This document shows, in pieces, positions 36,752 through 46,204 of a DNA stretch of 64,000 bases. The position numbers and the translations under genes are program-made. The notes beneath the pieces were generated by a model that had not been told where the DNA came from, ran no database searches, and saw only the letters and a list, made by a program, of their open reading frames with translations. The DNA comes from an uncultured Sphingomonadaceae bacterium (GTDB taxonomy: Bacteria; Pseudomonadota; Alphaproteobacteria; Sphingomonadales; Sphingomonadaceae), in assembly GCA_937873035.1 (NCBI GenBank), contig CALMVA010000058.1, positions 21,776 through 85,775 on the forward strand, written 5' to 3'. Numbering within the stretch: the stretch's first letter is position 1; every line of letters starts with the position of its first letter.

Positions 36752-36871
36752 CGATCCGTTCGGGCTGAGCTTGTCGAAGCCCTGTTCTTTCCCCTTTGCC
36801 GCACAGGTGAAGGACAGCCGTTGATGCTGCGCATCGCCTTCGGCCCCGACAAGCTCAGGGCGAGCGGATCG
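36752..36871. repeat. Inverted pair of family-B repeats (GCTTGTCGAAG type)
   Basis: GAGCTTGTCGAAG at 36768-36780 is matched by CGACAAGCTCAG near 36848, with outer arms CGATCCG and CGGATCG. The pair could fold into a long hairpin after the DUF2855 gene and before the convergent rsmE. A GACAG/CTGTTC-type inner match is weaker. Confidence 0.6.
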
Positions 36872-36903
36872 GGATTGAAGCGATCTATATCAAGCCGGAC
36901 CGG

Positions 36904-37644
36904 CTATCGCCAATCGCCCGCTGCGGCCATCCAGATGGAAATGGCCGCAAGTGCGGCGGTTTCAGCCCTAAGGATGCGGGGACCAAGCGACACGGCCACG
37001 GCTTGCGGCAGCGCCTTGATGGCGGCGCGCTCTTCAGCGTCAAAGCCACCTTCGGGGCCGATAAGGATTGCTGAAGGACCGGGCTTTGCCACCTCGGCCA
37101 GCGGCACGCCGCCTTCTTCATCCGCGAAATAGAGCGTGCGACCTTCGGGCCAATCGCGCAGCAAGACGGGCAGCTTTATGCCGTCTGCGATTTCGGGAAG
37201 CGCCGTGCGCCCGCATTGTTCGGCAGCCTCCACCATCGTCGCGCGCAGCCGCTCGATATTCATCCGCTCGATGATGGTGCGCCGCGTGAGGACGGGCTGG
37301 TAGCGCGCCACGCCCAGTTCGCACGCCTTTTCCACCACCATATCAAGCCGCGCCTTCTTGACGGGTGCTGCAAGCAGCCAGAGATCGGGCACGCTCTCGC
37401 GCGGGCGCAGCAGGCCCGTGACACGCAGGATCATGTCGCGCTTGCCGATGGCGGACACTTCGGCCAGCCATTCTCCGGTGCGGTCATCGAACAGCTTGAC
37501 CGGCGCGCCCTGCTTCATCCGCATGACGTTGGAGAGATAATGCGCCTGCCCGCCTTCGACACGCACGTCATGGCCATCGGCCAATTCGCTGTCGATGAAG
37601 AGGCGCGGCGTCGATTGGGGTGGCCAGGCAGGTGTCGCGGGCAT
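36904..37644 (-). CDS. rsmE: 16S rRNA (uracil1498-N3)-methyltransferase
   Basis: 246 residues from ATG 37644. The SPOUT knot is shown by ILIGPEGGFDAEERAAI near 200 and SLGPRILRAETAALAAI near 220; the N-terminal PUA-like part contains HYLSNVMRMKQG. RsmE methylates U1498 of 16S rRNA. An ATG at 37659 would overlap the divergent ubiA start, so the shorter form is chosen. The two start codons are still only 13 bp apart. Confidence 0.93.
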   Translation of the reverse strand: MPATPAWPPQSTPRLFIDSELADGHDVRVEGGQAHYLSNVMRMKQGAPVKLFDDRTGEWLAEVSAIGKRDMILRVTGLLRPRESVPDLWLLAAPVKKARLDMVVEKACELGVARYQPVLTRRTIIERMNIERLRATMVEAAEQCGRTALPEIADGIKLPVLLRDWPEGRTLYFADEEGGVPLAEVAKPGPSAILIGPEGGFDAEERAAIKALPQAVAVSLGPRILRAETAALAAISIWMAAAGDWR

Positions 37645-37657
37645 AAGGGCGGTTAGC

Positions 37658-38578
37658 ATGAATATGCGCCCGGACGAAACCTCCCTTGTTCCCGACATCG
37701 AGCTGACCGGGCTGATGCGCATCCTGCCTGCCGCTGCCCGTCCCTATGCGTCGCTTGCGCGCTTTGACCGGCCGATCGGCTGGTGGCTGCTCTTCTGGCC
37801 GTGCCTCTATGGGCTGGGGCTGGCAGGCGGATTGCCGCAGCTCTGGGCACTGGCCTTGTGGATGCTGGCAGGTGCCATCGCGATGCGGGGCGCAGGCTGC
37901 GTCTATAATGACATTGTCGACCGCGATCTTGATGCGCAGGTGGAGCGCACGCGCAACCGCCCCGTCGCCAATGGTGCCGTGAGCCTCAAGGCCGCATGGG
38001 GCTGGTTGCTCCTGCTTTCCGCCATCGGCCTTGTCGTGCTGCTGCAACTGCGCACCGAGGCGCAGATCGTCGCCATTGCCAGCCTCGCGCCTGTTGCGGC
38101 CTATCCTTTCATGAAGCGCATCACATGGTGGCCGCAGGCGTGGCTCGGACTGGTCTTTTCCTGGGGGGCGCTGGTCGGCTGGATCGCATTTGCGCCTGCC
38201 GCTCTCCCCATGTTCCTCGTCTATGCCGGCTCGATCTTCTGGGTGATCGGCTATGACACCATCTACGCGTTGCAAGACCGTGAGGATGATGCGCTGATCG
38301 GCATCCGCTCGTCTGCGCGCGCGCTGGGCACACGGGTCAAGCCGGGGCTGACGCTCTTTTATGCAGCAGCACTTGGCCTTTGGGCCGCCGCCATCTGGCA
38401 GGTTCGCCCGCAGGCGGCAGCGCTTCTGGCGCTCGTGCCCGCCGCGCTTCACCTTGGCTGGCAGGTGGCGACGCTCAAGGTTGATGACGGGGCCGATGCG
38501 CTTGCCAAATTCCGGTCGAACCGCTTTGCCGGGCTGCTCGTGGCGCTCGCCATGGCGACGATCGGTGCTTCGGCTTGA
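37658..38578 (+). CDS. ubiA: 4-hydroxybenzoate polyprenyltransferase
   Basis: 306 residues, integral membrane. The prenyl-diphosphate/Mg motifs NDIVDRDLD (near 80) and YDTIYALQDREDD (near 205) are both present, with ARFDRPIGWWLLFWPC at the N-terminus typical of ubiquinone UbiA. It attaches the polyprenyl tail to 4-hydroxybenzoate in ubiquinone synthesis. AAGGG lies 8 bp before the ATG. Confidence 0.94.
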   Translation: MNMRPDETSLVPDIELTGLMRILPAAARPYASLARFDRPIGWWLLFWPCLYGLGLAGGLPQLWALALWMLAGAIAMRGAGCVYNDIVDRDLDAQVERTRNRPVANGAVSLKAAWGWLLLLSAIGLVVLLQLRTEAQIVAIASLAPVAAYPFMKRITWWPQAWLGLVFSWGALVGWIAFAPAALPMFLVYAGSIFWVIGYDTIYALQDREDDALIGIRSSARALGTRVKPGLTLFYAAALGLWAAAIWQVRPQAAALLALVPAALHLGWQVATLKVDDGADALAKFRSNRFAGLLVALAMATIGASA

Positions 38579-38609
38579 GCCTTTGCGCAGGAAGTCCTAA
38601 GCGCAATCC

Positions 38610-39956
38610 ATGCTGACCACTGAACAGGCGCGTGAGCGCGCCGCCGATCTTGTCGCCCTGGCCCGCAAGGCCGGGGCCGATGCCGCCGATGCCATTTATG
38701 TCGCCGATGCCGCAACCGGCGTGCAGGTGCGGCTTGGCGCGCTCGAAGATGTTCAACGCTCCGAAGGCGAGGAAATCGGCTTGCGCGTGTTCGTCGGCAA
38801 GCAATCGGCGAGCGCCTCTTCGTCAGACCTGTCCGCCGATGCGCTGGCCAAGCTCGCCGAGCGCGCCGTCGCCATGGCGGGCCAGGCCCCCGAAGATGAA
38901 TTTGCGGGCCTTGCGCCCGAAGAGTTGCTGATGCGCAGCGCGCCCGCCGATTTTGACATTGATGACGGCGGAGACGTTTCTCCCCAGGCACTGCGTGATC
39001 GCGCCATGGCCGCCGAAGACGCCGCCCGCGCGGTCGCTGGCGTCACCAACAGCGAAGGCGGCAGCGCCAGTGCGGGCCGTGCGCTCGTGGCGCTTGCAAC
39101 CAGCGGCGGCTTTTCGGGCAGCTATGCAGGCTCCAGCCATGGCGTTTCAGCGAGCGTCCTTGCGGGCGAAGGCTCTGCCATGCAGCGCGACTATGCCTAT
39201 CATTCGGCGCGGCACCTGTCCGACCTTGATGACGCTGGCGTGATCGGCACCAAGGCGGGCGAGCGCGCCGTGGCGCGGCTCAACCCCGTGCGCCTCAAGA
39301 GCGGGCCGACGACCGTCATGTTCGATCCGCGTGTCGCGGGCAGCATGGTAGGCCATCTCGTCGGCGCGATCACGGGCGCTGCCATTGCCCGGCGGACAAG
39401 CTTTCTGCTCGATGCACTAGAGACCGAAATCTTTGCCCCCGGCATCACCATCATCGATGATCCGCACCGCATCCGTGGCCTGCGTTCCAAGCCTTTTGAT
39501 GGCGAAGGCCTGCCGACCTCGCGCCGCGCGCTCATCGACAAGGGCGTGCTGACGACCTGGCTGCTCGATTCCGCCTCGGCGCGCCAGTTGGGCCTCGCGC
39601 CCACCGGCCATGCCTCGCGCGGCGTGGGCGGCCCTCCGGGTGCCGGCACGACCAATCTCCACATGGAAGCGGGCACGCACACGCCCGCAGAACTCATGGC
39701 CGACATTGTCGAGGGCATTTATGTGACCGATCTGATCGGTCAGGGCGTCAATGGACTGACGGGCGATTACAGCCGCGGCGCATCAGGCTTTGTCATCCGC
39801 AATGGCGTGCTGGCCGAACCCGTGGCCGAAGTGACGATTGCCGGAAATCTGAAAGATATGTTCCGCCACGTGACACCCGCCAACGATCTGGCCTTCCGTT
39901 ACGGGACCAATGCCCCCACATTGCGCGTGGAAGGAATGACTCTCGCCGGTGACTGA
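38610..39956 (+). CDS. pmbA: Metallopeptidase PmbA/TldE
   Basis: 448 residues of the TldE/PmbA half of the TldD-TldE protease. The family segments RSEGEEIGLRVFVG (near 50), ITGAAIARRTSFLLD (near 255) and ASRGVGGPPGAGTTNLHMEAG (near 340) are present, and there is no HExxxH, as expected for this partner. TldD is encoded 18 kb away at 57825. The pair processes peptides such as microcin B17 precursor and modified peptides. Its 3' end overlaps the next gene by 8 bp. Confidence 0.94.
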   Translation: MLTTEQARERAADLVALARKAGADAADAIYVADAATGVQVRLGALEDVQRSEGEEIGLRVFVGKQSASASSSDLSADALAKLAERAVAMAGQAPEDEFAGLAPEELLMRSAPADFDIDDGGDVSPQALRDRAMAAEDAARAVAGVTNSEGGSASAGRALVALATSGGFSGSYAGSSHGVSASVLAGEGSAMQRDYAYHSARHLSDLDDAGVIGTKAGERAVARLNPVRLKSGPTTVMFDPRVAGSMVGHLVGAITGAAIARRTSFLLDALETEIFAPGITIIDDPHRIRGLRSKPFDGEGLPTSRRALIDKGVLTTWLLDSASARQLGLAPTGHASRGVGGPPGAGTTNLHMEAGTHTPAELMADIVEGIYVTDLIGQGVNGLTGDYSRGASGFVIRNGVLAEPVAEVTIAGNLKDMFRHVTPANDLAFRYGTNAPTLRVEGMTLAGD

Positions 39957-40728
39957 TCCCCGCCTTGATGCCCTGAGCGACATTGCCCGCGAGGCAGGCG
40001 CGCTTGCGCTCAAAAGCTTTCGCGGCTCGTTTGACCTCTGGGAAAAAGCGCCCGGCAATCCGGTGAGCGAAGTCGATATTGCGGTTGACCAGTTTCTGAA
40101 GGCAGAACTCAGGCGGCTTGATCCCGATGCGGGCTGGCTTTCGGAAGAAACCGCCGACAATGCCGAGCGGTTGATGCGCCCGCGCGTGTGGGTGGTCGAT
40201 CCGATTGACGGCACGCGTGATTATGTGCGCGGCCGCGATGGTTGGGCGGTCTCGATTGCATTGGTGGAAGGCGGACGCGCGACGCTGGCCGTGCTCGATG
40301 CCCCGGCGCGCAACGAGCATTGGCGCGCGTCACGCGGGAGTGGTGCATGGCGCAATGACGCTGCCATTTCCGCCAGCACGCGCGCTGGCCTGCCCGGCGC
40401 GCGCGTGCCCGCAGATGTGCTGCCCAAGGCCGATGCCGATCTGGTAACGGTCTATAAGCCCAATTCGATTGCGCTCAGGATCGCGATGGTCGCCGCCGAT
40501 GAGGCCGATCTCGTGGCGGCGCTGCGCTGGGGGCATGAATGGGACATTGCGGCAGCCGCGCTGCTCGCTGAAGAGGCAGGTGGCATCGTGACCGATGCGC
40601 ACGGCAAGCCGCTGCGCTTCAACTCCACCAAAGGCGAGGCGTTCGGCGTCCTCGCAACGGGGGCGGCGCTTCATCCCCATGCGGTTGCCCGGCTGGAAGA
40701 ACGCGCGAAAAAGCTCTCAGTGCGCTGA
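39949..40728 (+). CDS. Inositol-monophosphatase-family phosphatase
   Basis: 259 residues from GTG 39949, inside the end of pmbA. Metal sites: ETA after GWLSE near 65, and the signature VVDPIDGTRDYVRG near 84, with the C-terminal WDIAAAALLAEEAGG near 195. Family members dephosphorylate inositol phosphate, histidinol phosphate or PAP (CysQ); the sequence does not decide. It ends just before a palindromic-repeat block. Confidence 0.88.
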   Translation: MTDPRLDALSDIAREAGALALKSFRGSFDLWEKAPGNPVSEVDIAVDQFLKAELRRLDPDAGWLSEETADNAERLMRPRVWVVDPIDGTRDYVRGRDGWAVSIALVEGGRATLAVLDAPARNEHWRASRGSGAWRNDAAISASTRAGLPGARVPADVLPKADADLVTVYKPNSIALRIAMVAADEADLVAALRWGHEWDIAAAALLAEEAGGIVTDAHGKPLRFNSTKGEAFGVLATGAALHPHAVARLEERAKKLSVR

Positions 40729-40737
40729 AGCCCTCTC

Positions 40738-40908
40738 CGTCATGCCAGCGCAGGCTGGCGCATCCCGCGCACCCGACCGGTGAGACCCCAGCCTTCGCTG
40801 GGGTGACGATGACAGGCTACGGCCTTCCCCACCTCAAACCGTCATGCCAGCGCAGGCTGGCATCTCGTGCACCCAACCTGCGAGACCCCAGCCTTCGCTG
40901 GGGTGACG
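40738..40908. repeat. Two family-A palindromic repeats in direct orientation
   Basis: Copies at 40738-40808 and 40840-40908. Each starts CGTCATGCCAGCGCAGGCTGG, with a GCCAGC/GCTGGC stem, and ends CCCCAGCCTTCGCTGGGG followed by TGACG, a second stem. A 31-bp spacer joins them. A near-identical two-copy unit with the same spacer is at 50369-50537. Confidence 0.85.
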
Positions 40909-40929
40909 GGAGAGAAGACAAGTGCTCCG

Positions 40930-41358
40930 CTAGCCGACCTTCGCCACGCCAAGCCGCCCGATCTCGATCTTGGGACAGTGGTTCATCACGACCTTGAGGC
41001 CTGCCGCTTCAGCCCGCGCAGCGGCGTCTTCATTGATGACGCCCAGCTGCATCCACACAGCCTTGGCGCCCACGGCAATCGCTTCGTCCACAACGGCACC
41101 CGCCGCGTCTGAATTGCGGAAGATGTCCACCAGATCAATCGTCTCGCCAATATCGGCGAGCGAGGCCTTTACCTCTGCGCCATGGATCGTCTTGCCCGCC
41201 ATGCCGGGATTGACGGGGATGACGCGATAGCCGCGCCCTTGCAGGAAGTGCATCACCTCATTGCTGGCGCGGGCCGGATTGTCCGAAGCCCCCACAAGCG
41301 CGATGGTGCGCGTTTCACCGAGCAGGCGGGCAATGTCTTCATCTTGCGTCAGGGCCAT
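40930..41358 (-). CDS. CoA-binding-domain protein
   Basis: 142 residues forming one Rossmann-like CoA-binding domain: [18 protein letters not shown] at the start, [10 protein letters not shown], and VWMQLGVIN, as in the YccU family. Cofactor binding is likely but the function is unknown. It starts at ATG 41358, 1 bp after the mrp stop, so it is co-transcribed with mrp. Confidence 0.92.
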   Translation of the reverse strand: MALTQDEDIARLLGETRTIALVGASDNPARASNEVMHFLQGRGYRVIPVNPGMAGKTIHGAEVKASLADIGETIDLVDIFRNSDAAGAVVDEAIAVGAKAVWMQLGVINEDAAARAEAAGLKVVMNHCPKIEIGRLGVAKVG

Positions 41359-41359
41359 G

Positions 41360-42358
41360 TCAGCCTCCGTGTTGCGAAATCCAGGCAGCGACTTTTGCTG
41401 CGATCTCTTCAAAGGCGCGCGCCTGCGGGCTGTTTCCGGCCGCAGGCGGCGTGCCCGCATCAGACGCCTTGCGGATGGCCATATCAAGCGGAATCCGCCC
41501 AAGGAAAGGAACGCCCATCGCCTTGGCCGCCGCTTCCGCGCCGCCCGCGCCAAAGGGATCGGAGACTTCACCGCAATGCGGACAGGCATAGCCCGCCATA
41601 TTCTCGATGATGCCGATGATCGGCACATCGGCCGTGTTGAACAGATCAATCGCGCGCTCGGCATCAATCAGCGCAAGGTCTTGCGGGGTCGAAACGATGA
41701 CGGCGCCTGCGGGCTTGTGCTTTTGCACCATCGAGAGCTGCACATCGCCCGTGCCCGGCGGCATATCTGCCACCAGTATCTGCGTGTTCGCCCATTCGGC
41801 GTCGATCAGCTGGCTCAGCGCATTGCCCGCCATCGGCCCGCGCCACGCAATCGCCTGCCCCGGCTTGACGAGATGGCCCATGGAGAGGAGCGGAACACCA
41901 AAAGGCGTTTCAACGGGGATAAGCTTTTGCCCTTCCGCAACGGGTTTCTTGCCTTCGCTTGCGGTGAGGCGCGGCTGCGAGGGACCGTAAATATCGGCAT
42001 CGACAAGGCCCGTGCGCACGCCCGCTTTGGCGAGCGCCACGGCAAGATTGGTCGAAACAGTCGACTTGCCGACGCCGCCCTTGCCGCTGGCCACCGCGAT
42101 GAGCATCCGCACGGGCTTTTCGCTCGTCATCGCAATGCGCACTTCGCGAACACCGGGAAGCGTTTTGAGGCGCGCCTCCACCTCGGCGCACAGCGCATCG
42201 CGCGCGGTGACTGAAAGGCCGGTCACATCGAGAATAAGCCCTGCCCGCCCATCGGCAAGCCGAGGTGCTGCGGCGCGGCCGGAGACGATAAGCCCCCCCT
42301 TGCCGAGCGGATCGGGGATGGCGTCGAGAAGCTGCTTGATCGATTCAATGTCGGACAT
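41360..42358 (-). CDS. mrp: Mrp/NBP35-family Fe-S carrier ATPase
   Basis: 332 residues: N-terminal DUF59-like domain, deviant Walker [12 protein letters not shown] near 110 with both lysines, and a CxxC pair in YACPHCGE near 250 that can hold a bridging [4Fe-4S] cluster between two subunits. ApbC/Mrp proteins carry Fe-S clusters to target enzymes. The adjacent CoA-binding gene follows without a gap. Confidence 0.95.
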   Translation of the reverse strand: MSDIESIKQLLDAIPDPLGKGGLIVSGRAAAPRLADGRAGLILDVTGLSVTARDALCAEVEARLKTLPGVREVRIAMTSEKPVRMLIAVASGKGGVGKSTVSTNLAVALAKAGVRTGLVDADIYGPSQPRLTASEGKKPVAEGQKLIPVETPFGVPLLSMGHLVKPGQAIAWRGPMAGNALSQLIDAEWANTQILVADMPPGTGDVQLSMVQKHKPAGAVIVSTPQDLALIDAERAIDLFNTADVPIIGIIENMAGYACPHCGEVSDPFGAGGAEAAAKAMGVPFLGRIPLDMAIRKASDAGTPPAAGNSPQARAFEEIAAKVAAWISQHGG

Positions 42359-42429
42359 GACGGCGATTTAAGGTGCGAATTCATCCGCGCCACTGTTTTT
42401 CGTGAAATTGCCCCCCTATATGCATCGTC

Positions 42430-43530
42430 ATGAGCGGAAAAACTGGCGGAAAGGCACGCGCAGACGTGCTGAAGGCGGATGCGGGCGGCCCTTGGGGCAA
42501 CCGTGGTGGCAGCGGATCTGGTGGAGGCGGCTCCGGCGGAGATGGCGGCGGTCCCCGCAATCCATGGAACCTTCCCCCCGGCGGCGGACGCCCCGGTGGA
42601 CCCAAAGGCCCGTCCGCACTGGACGAACTCGCGCGCCGGATGCGCGATCAATTTGGCGGTGGCGGCGGCGGTGGCACACCGTGGCCGATGATCCGGCTTG
42701 GCGGTGCCATCGTGATTGGCCTGTGGATCCTCTTCACCAGCTTCCACTCCATCGCCCCGCAGGAACGCGGCGTGGTAACGACCTTTGGCGCATATTCACG
42801 CACGCTTGATTCGGGCATCGGGCTCACACTCCCCGCGCCGATCGAAAAGGTCCGCAAGCTCAACGTCGCTGAAATCCGCACGACCGACATTCCGGCCACT
42901 GGCGGCACGCAGAACTTCATCCTGACGGGCGATCAGAACATCATCGACCTTGATTATTCAGTCCGCTGGTCAATCGCCGACCCGGAGCTGTTCCAGTTCC
43001 AGCTCACCGACCCTGAAGAGACGATCAAGGAAGTCGCCGAAAGCGCGATGCGCGCCTCACTGTCGCGCGTTGACCTGATTGGCGCGATTGGTGCCAAGCG
43101 CGGCATGATCGAAGCCGATGTCGAGCGGCGGATGCGCGCCATTCTTGCGTCCTACCGCTCTGGCGTGCGGATCGAGGGCGTTGCCATCAAGCGTGCCGAC
43201 CCGCCCAATGAAGTGATCGACGCCTTCAAGGATGTCACCGCCGCGCAGCAGGAAGCGCAGTCGATGCTCAACCAGGCGAACACCTATCAGCAGCAGGTGC
43301 TGCAAAAGGCGCAGGGCGAGGCCGCGTCGTTCGACAAGGTGTATGAGCAATATAGGCTCGCCCCCGGCGTCACGCGGCGACGTATGTATTATGAAACGAT
43401 GGAGCAGGTGTTGGGCAAGCTCGACAAGACGATCGTCGAAACACCCGGTGTGATGCCCTATCTTCCGCTCAACGGCACGGCGCGCAAACTGCCCGATGCA
43501 ACACCCGCCCCGCAGGGAGGAGCCCGCTGA
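42430..43530 (+). CDS. hflK: FtsH protease modulator HflK
   Basis: 366 residues. A glycine-rich cytoplasmic N-terminus (long Gly runs between 25 and 90), one membrane helix (IVIGLWILFTSFHS) and the SPFH/band-7 domain starting with PQERGVVTTFG. HflK and HflC form a large cage around the FtsH protease. The stop codon shares a base with the hflC start. Confidence 0.96.
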   Translation: MSGKTGGKARADVLKADAGGPWGNRGGSGSGGGGSGGDGGGPRNPWNLPPGGGRPGGPKGPSALDELARRMRDQFGGGGGGGTPWPMIRLGGAIVIGLWILFTSFHSIAPQERGVVTTFGAYSRTLDSGIGLTLPAPIEKVRKLNVAEIRTTDIPATGGTQNFILTGDQNIIDLDYSVRWSIADPELFQFQLTDPEETIKEVAESAMRASLSRVDLIGAIGAKRGMIEADVERRMRAILASYRSGVRIEGVAIKRADPPNEVIDAFKDVTAAQQEAQSMLNQANTYQQQVLQKAQGEAASFDKVYEQYRLAPGVTRRRMYYETMEQVLGKLDKTIVETPGVMPYLPLNGTARKLPDATPAPQGGAR

Positions 43531-44387
43531 TGGACCGCCTTCTTCGCAACCCGGCCGGGCTTGCCTTCCTTGCCATTGCCGTCCTCGTCCTCTTGGGGGC
43601 GACAATCTCCTTCGTGCCCGAAACGCGGCAGGGCGTGGTCGTGCGCTTCGGCCAGCCGGTGCGCATCATCAACGCCTATAAGCCGGGCGAGCAATTCGGC
43701 TCCACAGGCGCTGGCGTCATCCTGCGCGTGCCCTTTGCCGAGCAGATCCAGTGGCTCGACAAGCGCGTCCAGTCGATCGACATGGACGAGCAGGAAGTGC
43801 TCTCGACCGATCAGCTGCGCCTTCAGGTCGATGCCTTTGCGCGCTACCGCATCATCGACCCGCTCAAAATGTATAAAACCGCGCGCACCGAAGAGCGGCT
43901 GGGCGATGCCCTGCGTCCGCTGCTTGGCTCTGCCCTGCGCAACGAGCTTGGCAAGGAGCCATTTGCAGCCCTGCTCAGCCCGGAGCGCGGCAAGGTGATG
44001 GAAAATATCCGCATCGGCCTCAACCGCGAGGCGCATCAATATGGCGCCGAAGTCATCGACGTGCGCATCAAGCGGGCAGACCTGCCCAAGGGCGCAACGC
44101 TCGAATCCGCCTTTGAACGGATGCGCACCGCACGCCAGCAGGAAGCCGCGACCAAGCGCGCCGAAGGCTGGAAGCAGGCGCAGGTCATCCGCGCAACCGC
44201 CGATGCTGATGCTGCGAAAATCTATGCCGCAGCCTTTGGCAAAGACCCTGAGTTCTACGATTTCTACCGGGCGATGCAGTCCTACAAGACGACCTTTGGC
44301 GTCGATGGGACCAAGCCGGCAGGCACGACAAACCTGATCCTGTCACCCGGCAATGACTATCTCAGGGAGTTTCGCGGGGGGAAGTAA
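43530..44387 (+). CDS. hflC: FtsH protease modulator HflC
   Basis: 285 residues: an N-terminal membrane helix (GLAFLAIAVLVLLGATISFV), then a band-7 domain (ETRQGVVVRFGQPVRI, VDAFARYRIIDPLKMY) and a coiled segment with RMRTARQQEAATKRAEGWKQ. It is the partner of HflK, encoded immediately upstream with a one-base overlap. Confidence 0.96.
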   Translation: MDRLLRNPAGLAFLAIAVLVLLGATISFVPETRQGVVVRFGQPVRIINAYKPGEQFGSTGAGVILRVPFAEQIQWLDKRVQSIDMDEQEVLSTDQLRLQVDAFARYRIIDPLKMYKTARTEERLGDALRPLLGSALRNELGKEPFAALLSPERGKVMENIRIGLNREAHQYGAEVIDVRIKRADLPKGATLESAFERMRTARQQEAATKRAEGWKQAQVIRATADADAAKIYAAAFGKDPEFYDFYRAMQSYKTTFGVDGTKPAGTTNLILSPGNDYLREFRGGK

Positions 44388-44396
44388 GCGGGGGCT

Positions 44397-44415
44397 GAAC
44401 GGAAAATTTCCGTTC
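44397..44415. promoter_or_regulatory. Perfect palindrome upstream of degP
   Basis: GAACGGAAAATTTCCGTTC pairs GAACGGAAA with TTTCCGTTC around a single A; a further TTCCGGTTCA half follows at 44418. It lies about 80 bp before the degP start. It may be an operator for an envelope-stress regulator, or it may end the hflKC transcript. Confidence 0.5.
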
Positions 44416-44494
44416 AATTCCGGTTCATCCCGCGCACGGCATCCCGCCCATGGGATGTTGTGAGTTACGCGAAAATCATAGGAGGAATTCCATA

Positions 44495-46006
44495 GTGCGT
44501 TACGCTTATGCCATGACTGCGGCGATGCTTCTGGGCGGCACGGCTGCCACGCTTGCGCTGCAATCTCCGGCCGCTTCCCAGCAGGCACAGAGCGAAGCCA
44601 TTTCGGGCACCGCGACCTCCGCGCCGCGCCCCGGCGCGCCGATGAGCTTTGCTGATCTGGCAGCGCGGCTCCAGCCCGCCGTGGTCAACATCTCGACCAC
44701 GCAAAAGGTGCAGGTATCCAACAATCCGTTTGAAGGCACCCCCTTTGGTGATCTGTTCGGCGGCCAGCAGGGCGGCCAGCCGGTGACGCGCGAGGCGCAG
44801 TCGCTCGGCTCCGGCTTCCTCATCTCGTCGGACGGCTATATTGTCACCAACAACCACGTCGTCTCGCCGGGGCAACGCGGCGCCGCCGTCAGCTCGATCA
44901 CAGTGACGTTCCCCGACCGCACCGAATATCCCGCGAAGCTCATCGGTCGTGATCCGACATCGGACCTCGCCGTCCTCAAGATCGAGGGCAAGAACTTCCC
45001 TTATGTGAAATTCGGCGACAGCGCCCGCGCCCGCGTGGGCGACTGGGTGGTCGCCATCGGCAACCCCTATGGCCTTGGCGGCACGGTGACGGCAGGTATC
45101 GTCTCGGCGCTCCACCGCAACATCAATGGCGGGCCTTCGGATCGCTACATCCAGTCCGACGCGTCGATCAATCAGGGCAATTCAGGCGGACCGATGTTCG
45201 ACATGAGCGGCAATGTCATCGGCATCAACACCGCCATCTTCTCGCCTACGGGCGGCAATATCGGCATCGGCTTTGCCATTCCGGCGGAAGTCGCCGCCCC
45301 CGTTGTCGAAACGCTGAAGGCGGGCGGACGCGTGAAGCGCGGCTATCTGGGCGTCGGCATCCAGCCGCTTGATGAAGGTGCGGCAGATGCGCTTGGCCTC
45401 CAGAAGAACCGGGGTGAACTCATCGCCCGCGTCGAGCCGAATGAAGCCGCGGCCAAGGCGGGCATCCGCGAAGGCGATGTGGTCGTCACCGTGGGTGGAC
45501 GCGAAGTGACGCCCGATCAGACGCTGTCCTTCCTCATCGCCAACCAGCCCGTTGGCGCGCGCGTGCCGATTGAGGTGATCCGTGGCGGCAAGCGCCAGAC
45601 GTTTACCGCTGTGCTTGGCGAACGCCCCTCGGAAGACAAGCTCGCCACGCTCAATGGCGGCGCGCCGGGGCTGGACCCCGAAGACGACGAAACGACGCAG
45701 AACGCCGCCAAGGAATCGCTCGGCCTTGCCGTGCAGGATCTGACGCCCGAAATCGCGCGCCAGCTTGGCCTCACCAACGTGCCGCGCGGCATCGTGATCG
45801 GCGCGGTCGATCCCTCAAGCGATGCCGGTGGCAAGGGGCTGCGGCGGGGGGACATCATCCTCTCGGCCAACCAGCAGCCGACGCTGACGGCAGCCGACCT
45901 CAACCGCGTGGCAGCAGAAGCCAAGCGCGCCGGCCGGGCCAATGTGCTGCTCTACATCCAGCGCGGCAACAATCCGGCCCGCTACATCGCCATCAAGTTC
46001 AAATAA
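44495..46006 (+). CDS. degP: DegP/HtrA periplasmic serine protease
   Basis: 503 residues from GTG 44495 (GGAGG 9 bp upstream). Signal sequence or anchor, then the trypsin-like domain with His121 (TNNHVV), Asp157 (DPTSDLAVLKI) and Ser230 (GNSGGPMF). Two PDZ domains follow (RGYLGVGIQPL near 290; VPRGIVIGAVDPSS near 425). It degrades or refolds damaged periplasmic proteins. It is downstream of hflKC, another protein-quality unit, but has its own upstream palindrome. Confidence 0.96.
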   Translation: MRYAYAMTAAMLLGGTAATLALQSPAASQQAQSEAISGTATSAPRPGAPMSFADLAARLQPAVVNISTTQKVQVSNNPFEGTPFGDLFGGQQGGQPVTREAQSLGSGFLISSDGYIVTNNHVVSPGQRGAAVSSITVTFPDRTEYPAKLIGRDPTSDLAVLKIEGKNFPYVKFGDSARARVGDWVVAIGNPYGLGGTVTAGIVSALHRNINGGPSDRYIQSDASINQGNSGGPMFDMSGNVIGINTAIFSPTGGNIGIGFAIPAEVAAPVVETLKAGGRVKRGYLGVGIQPLDEGAADALGLQKNRGELIARVEPNEAAAKAGIREGDVVVTVGGREVTPDQTLSFLIANQPVGARVPIEVIRGGKRQTFTAVLGERPSEDKLATLNGGAPGLDPEDDETTQNAAKESLGLAVQDLTPEIARQLGLTNVPRGIVIGAVDPSSDAGGKGLRRGDIILSANQQPTLTAADLNRVAAEAKRAGRANVLLYIQRGNNPARYIAIKFK

Positions 46007-46077
46007 GCCTTTGGGGATCGGGGCGGCGGGCGTGTGGCTCGCTGCCCCGGTTCATTTTTCCAACCACCTCAGAAAAT

Positions 46078-46166
46078 CCGCTCGCCCTGAGCTTGTCGAA
46101 GGGCTGTCCTTCACCTGTACGCCAAAGCGAAAGGACAGGGCTTCGACAAGCTCAGCCCAAACGGTG
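46078..46166. repeat. Inverted pair of family-B repeats between convergent genes
   Basis: CTGAGCTTGTCGAAG near 46088 and CTTCGACAAGCTCAG near 46141 are exact inverse copies; CTGTCCTT/AAGGACAG lies inside, so one long hairpin can form. It separates degP from the convergent ldcA and probably stops transcription from both sides. Confidence 0.7.
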
Positions 46167-46204
46167 GAGGGGCCAGATTGAGAGAACCCTATCGGGCCAA
46201 ATCC

